NCBI GenBank assembly: GCA_938082955.1
Contig: CALKDE010000310.1
Span: forward strand, 1 to 5,780
From: an uncultured Pseudomonadales bacterium
GTDB taxonomy: Bacteria > Pseudomonadota > Gammaproteobacteria > Pseudomonadales > Pseudohongiellaceae
Length of the DNA stretch: 5,780 nt
Direction of reading: 5' to 3'
Shown in pieces: positions 3,911 through 5,780 of this stretch. The translations under genes and the position numbers were made by a program. Each line of letters begins with the position of its first letter. Positions within the stretch are counted from its first letter, which is position 1. The notes beneath the pieces are model-generated. The model searched no databases. It was given only the letters and a program-made list of their open reading frames with translations, and was not told the origin of the DNA.

Positions 3911-5044
3911 CTAGTCTATGACACGATAGCCCGATGGGGTGTATTCAATAGAGCTGGGGAAGTCCAATTCCTCGATTTTTGAATGCCCTATGAAGGCTGC
4001 ATCTTCAACTTCTCTATTAGCGCCATAGCGTCGCATGAATTCATTCTCAGATTCTCGATCTGGTACTTGACCGGTAAGCGCCATGCCGATTACCTTGGCG
4101 ACTTCTTCAGGATTGTCGCGCTGAGGGTAGTGTCCCGCAGCTGGCAGTACCCAAAAGCTACTCTCGACCTCCCTGTCATTTAGATAGGTGTCCCATACAT
4201 GATTGGAAATTCGAACGGGATTCACGTTATCGGCTAATCCCCAAAGATAAGCCACGGGCACGGGACTGCGTGGCAAATTCTCCAGCCAACTCACTTCCCT
4301 CACCTGCCGTTCTAACAAATAACGGCCAACATAGATCAAGGAAATATTCCCCTGATTGAACGCGAAGATATCGGAGTAGGCAAGTGCTTCCTGCTCGCCT
4401 TCGGTACGCCTGGGTTGTGCTGCACGAAAGGCAATCATTTGCTCGGCGGTACCGACATCCAGCATCCTCATTTGTGCGGGCGACAGATTGGCCAGTGGAA
4501 GAAACATGCCACTGTTCGATAAAAAGTGATAATTAACGGTGTAACCCGGGTCAGGGTTATCCAGGTAATTGCCGATAAAGGCCAGCCCTATACTCACGCC
4601 GCGATCATGGGTATAGAGTGCGAAATCCTCAAACCCGACCACTTCACGCACGAAGTAGTCTACGATTTGTGCATTCTCTGCCAGCATATAATTGTAGCCA
4701 TCGAGCGGTTTATCAGAGAACCCAGAACCAGGAAAATCCAGCACAGCGATATGATACTCGTCTTCAAGGAAGGGAATCATCTTGTAGTAATCGAAGCTAG
4801 AATTCGGGAAGCCATGGATCAGCACCACCTTCGGTTTAGTTTCGTCTCCCCAAGTCCTATAGAAAATATTTACCTTGGCGTCGTTATTGTCTTCGGTGGT
4901 TGAAGTCCACTCGAAATAATCTCCGCCCTGATACCAGTCTCGCGCCAGATCAGAATAGAAAACAAAGTCATCATCCTGTGCTAGCAACGCCTGGGAACTA
5001 AACAGCAGTAAGAAGAGCAGAAATGCCTTTCTTGTTAAAGTCAT
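3911..5044 (-). CDS. Secreted alpha/beta-hydrolase, epoxide hydrolase/dehalogenase-like (377 aa)
   Basis: A signal peptide (residues 1-22, ending ALLA before Gln23) is followed by a full alpha/beta-hydrolase domain. The oxyanion-hole motif HGFP is at 77-80. The nucleophile elbow THDRGVS places Asp147 as nucleophile, Asp272 in LWGLADNVNP is the likely acid, and His305 in AAGHYPQ the base. An Asp nucleophile is the mark of the epoxide hydrolase/haloalkane dehalogenase group, which hydrolyse through an alkyl-enzyme ester. The residue after the nucleophile is Arg148, not the halide-binding Trp of classic haloalkane dehalogenases. Arg there is seen in fluoroacetate dehalogenase-type enzymes and others, so the substrate is open. 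A cap region lies at about 170-255. About 55 residues follow the normal end of the fold (after about 322), longer than usual. The start has a weak AGG site. It lies 44 bases downstream of the MBL gene, probably in one operon. Confidence 0.85.
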   Translation of the reverse strand: MTLTRKAFLLFLLLFSSQALLAQDDDFVFYSDLARDWYQGGDYFEWTSTTEDNNDAKVNIFYRTWGDETKPKVVLIHGFPNSSFDYYKMIPFLEDEYHIAVLDFPGSGFSDKPLDGYNYMLAENAQIVDYFVREVVGFEDFALYTHDRGVSIGLAFIGNYLDNPDPGYTVNYHFLSNSGMFLPLANLSPAQMRMLDVGTAEQMIAFRAAQPRRTEGEQEALAYSDIFAFNQGNISLIYVGRYLLERQVREVSWLENLPRSPVPVAYLWGLADNVNPVRISNHVWDTYLNDREVESSFWVLPAAGHYPQRDNPEEVAKVIGMALTGQVPDRESENEFMRRYGANREVEDAAFIGHSKIEELDFPSSIEYTPSGYRVID

Positions 5045-5088
5045 AATTTGAACCTAATGTTTTTAAAGTGATTACGTGCTGAGTCGGA

Positions 5089-5780
5089 TTAGCGATCGGC
5101 CATTCGACCAGAGCCGCCCAGTTCATAATAGACGATAGGAACAAAATCTACCGGACCCCAGCCAGGGTCATCGGTCCACTGGGCATCATAGGCAGCGGTC
5201 GGTTGTGCCGCCATCACCGCGTCCAATTTCTTCCCTTGTCGGATCATGCTAAGAACCTGCCCTTGAATGTCGAGAATCATGTCACGAAATTCCACCAGTT
5301 CATCTCGACCAACCACTTCTAGGCCATGACCTGGTATAACTTTTGTGTTTGGGCCGGATAAATCGATAGCCCGATCGATTGCAGCGATTGTGCCTCTGAG
5401 GGTGCCACCGTTGTAGATATCGATAATGGGATAGCTGGTGGTGCGGTATACATCGCCAAGATGGAGCACGTCGGATTCTGCAAAGTAGACGAAGCTATCT
5501 CCATCTGTATGGGCCGGAGGTGCCAGAAAAGCTCGAACCTCTTCGCCATTAAGATGGAAACTCATGGTGTCGTTGTAAGTTATTAGCGGTCTAGCTGCGG
5601 CAGGTTGCGCGGGAACGAAACTGCCTCCGGCTCTTGGGAAGCGACTTCTCTCCTCGAAAAAACGCAGGCGCGTGTTGTCATGAGCAAAGATCAGCACGCC
5701 CATGTCTGCCAGATTTTCATTGCCGCCTACGTGATCAATATGGATATGGGTGTTGACCAGAAACCGAATTTCTTCGTCGG
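5089..5780 (-). CDS. MBL-fold metallo-hydrolase, C-terminal part (cut by window edge)
   Basis: The frame is open to the right edge, and 229 residues are visible. The metal-binding motif THIHIDHVGGN is at visible residues 10-20 (His11, His13, Asp15, His16). The later ligands follow: His90 in PPAHTDGDS, Asp109 in LHLGDVY and His151 in IPGHG. All ligands of a two-zinc metallo-beta-lactamase-fold hydrolase are therefore present. The TDGDSxVYF...LHLGD layout is that of the large group of uncharacterised MBL hydrolases; lactonase, esterase or beta-lactamase activity cannot be told apart here. The N-terminus, probably with a signal peptide, is outside the window. The GC-rich sequence (40/60 at 5161-5220) contrasts with the AT-rich small genes to the left. 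The alpha/beta-hydrolase starts 44 bases after its stop, on the same strand, which suggests co-transcription and related substrates. Confidence 0.9.
   Translation of the reverse strand, partial: DEEIRFLVNTHIHIDHVGGNENLADMGVLIFAHDNTRLRFFEERSRFPRAGGSFVPAQPAAARPLITYNDTMSFHLNGEEVRAFLAPPAHTDGDSFVYFAESDVLHLGDVYRTTSYPIIDIYNGGTLRGTIAAIDRAIDLSGPNTKVIPGHGLEVVGRDELVEFRDMILDIQGQVLSMIRQGKKLDAVMAAQPTAAYDAQWTDDPGWGPVDFVPIVYYELGGSGRMADR

Noticed and set aside
4526..4903. Plus-strand open frames inside the alpha/beta-hydrolase gene
   Set aside because: They are antisense to a gene with a full catalytic triad, with no start signals or motifs of their own.
1..5780. CRISPR array, insertion sequence, tRNA, toxin-antitoxin pair or defence system
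   Set aside because: No regular repeat-spacer array, transposase frame, cloverleaf sequence or recognisable toxin, antitoxin or defence protein is visible on either strand.

Overview
The window looks like gammaproteobacterial chromosome, probably from a marine or other aquatic heterotroph. This is inferred from the gene types and moderate GC; no rRNA, tRNA or housekeeping marker is present to fix the taxon. Hand counts of four 60-base stretches show uneven composition: 19/60 GC at 901-960 and 24/60 at 2101-2160, against 27/60 at 4681-4740 and 40/60 at 5161-5220.

Layout. (1) 1-541, minus strand: the first 180 residues of a secreted tannase/feruloyl-esterase family protein, cut by the left edge. 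(2) About 560-3910: an accessory-looking stretch of short, unrelated, often AT-rich genes with wide spacers. On the minus strand, from right to left, these are a GFA-fold zinc protein that lacks a standard start codon, an SMR (EmrE-type) transporter, two tiny overlapping signal-peptide ORFs of which the second looks frameshifted, a small lipoprotein, and a one-helix membrane protein. One small secreted protein is on the plus strand (3186-3575). (3) 3911-5780, minus strand: a likely two-gene operon, in which a metallo-beta-lactamase-fold hydrolase (cut by the right edge) is followed 44 bases later by a secreted alpha/beta-hydrolase with an Asp-His-Asp triad.

The middle stretch carries most of the unexplained structure. 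A 44-base repeat (about 80% identical) occurs at 648-691 and 1269-1312, downstream of two different small minus-strand genes. Each copy forms one arm of an imperfect inverted repeat that resembles a degenerate integron attC site. The plus-strand secreted-protein gene is bracketed by a 17-base direct repeat (16/17). The 3' end of the membrane-protein gene is duplicated in tandem. This fits a relic or divergent gene-cassette region, but no integrase is in view and the core-site matches are imperfect, so it stays a hypothesis.

The outer genes are secreted or probably exported hydrolases (esterase, alpha/beta-hydrolase, MBL-fold), which suggests breakdown of esters or related organic compounds outside the cytoplasm. 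No clearly new multi-gene system can be demonstrated from this sequence alone.
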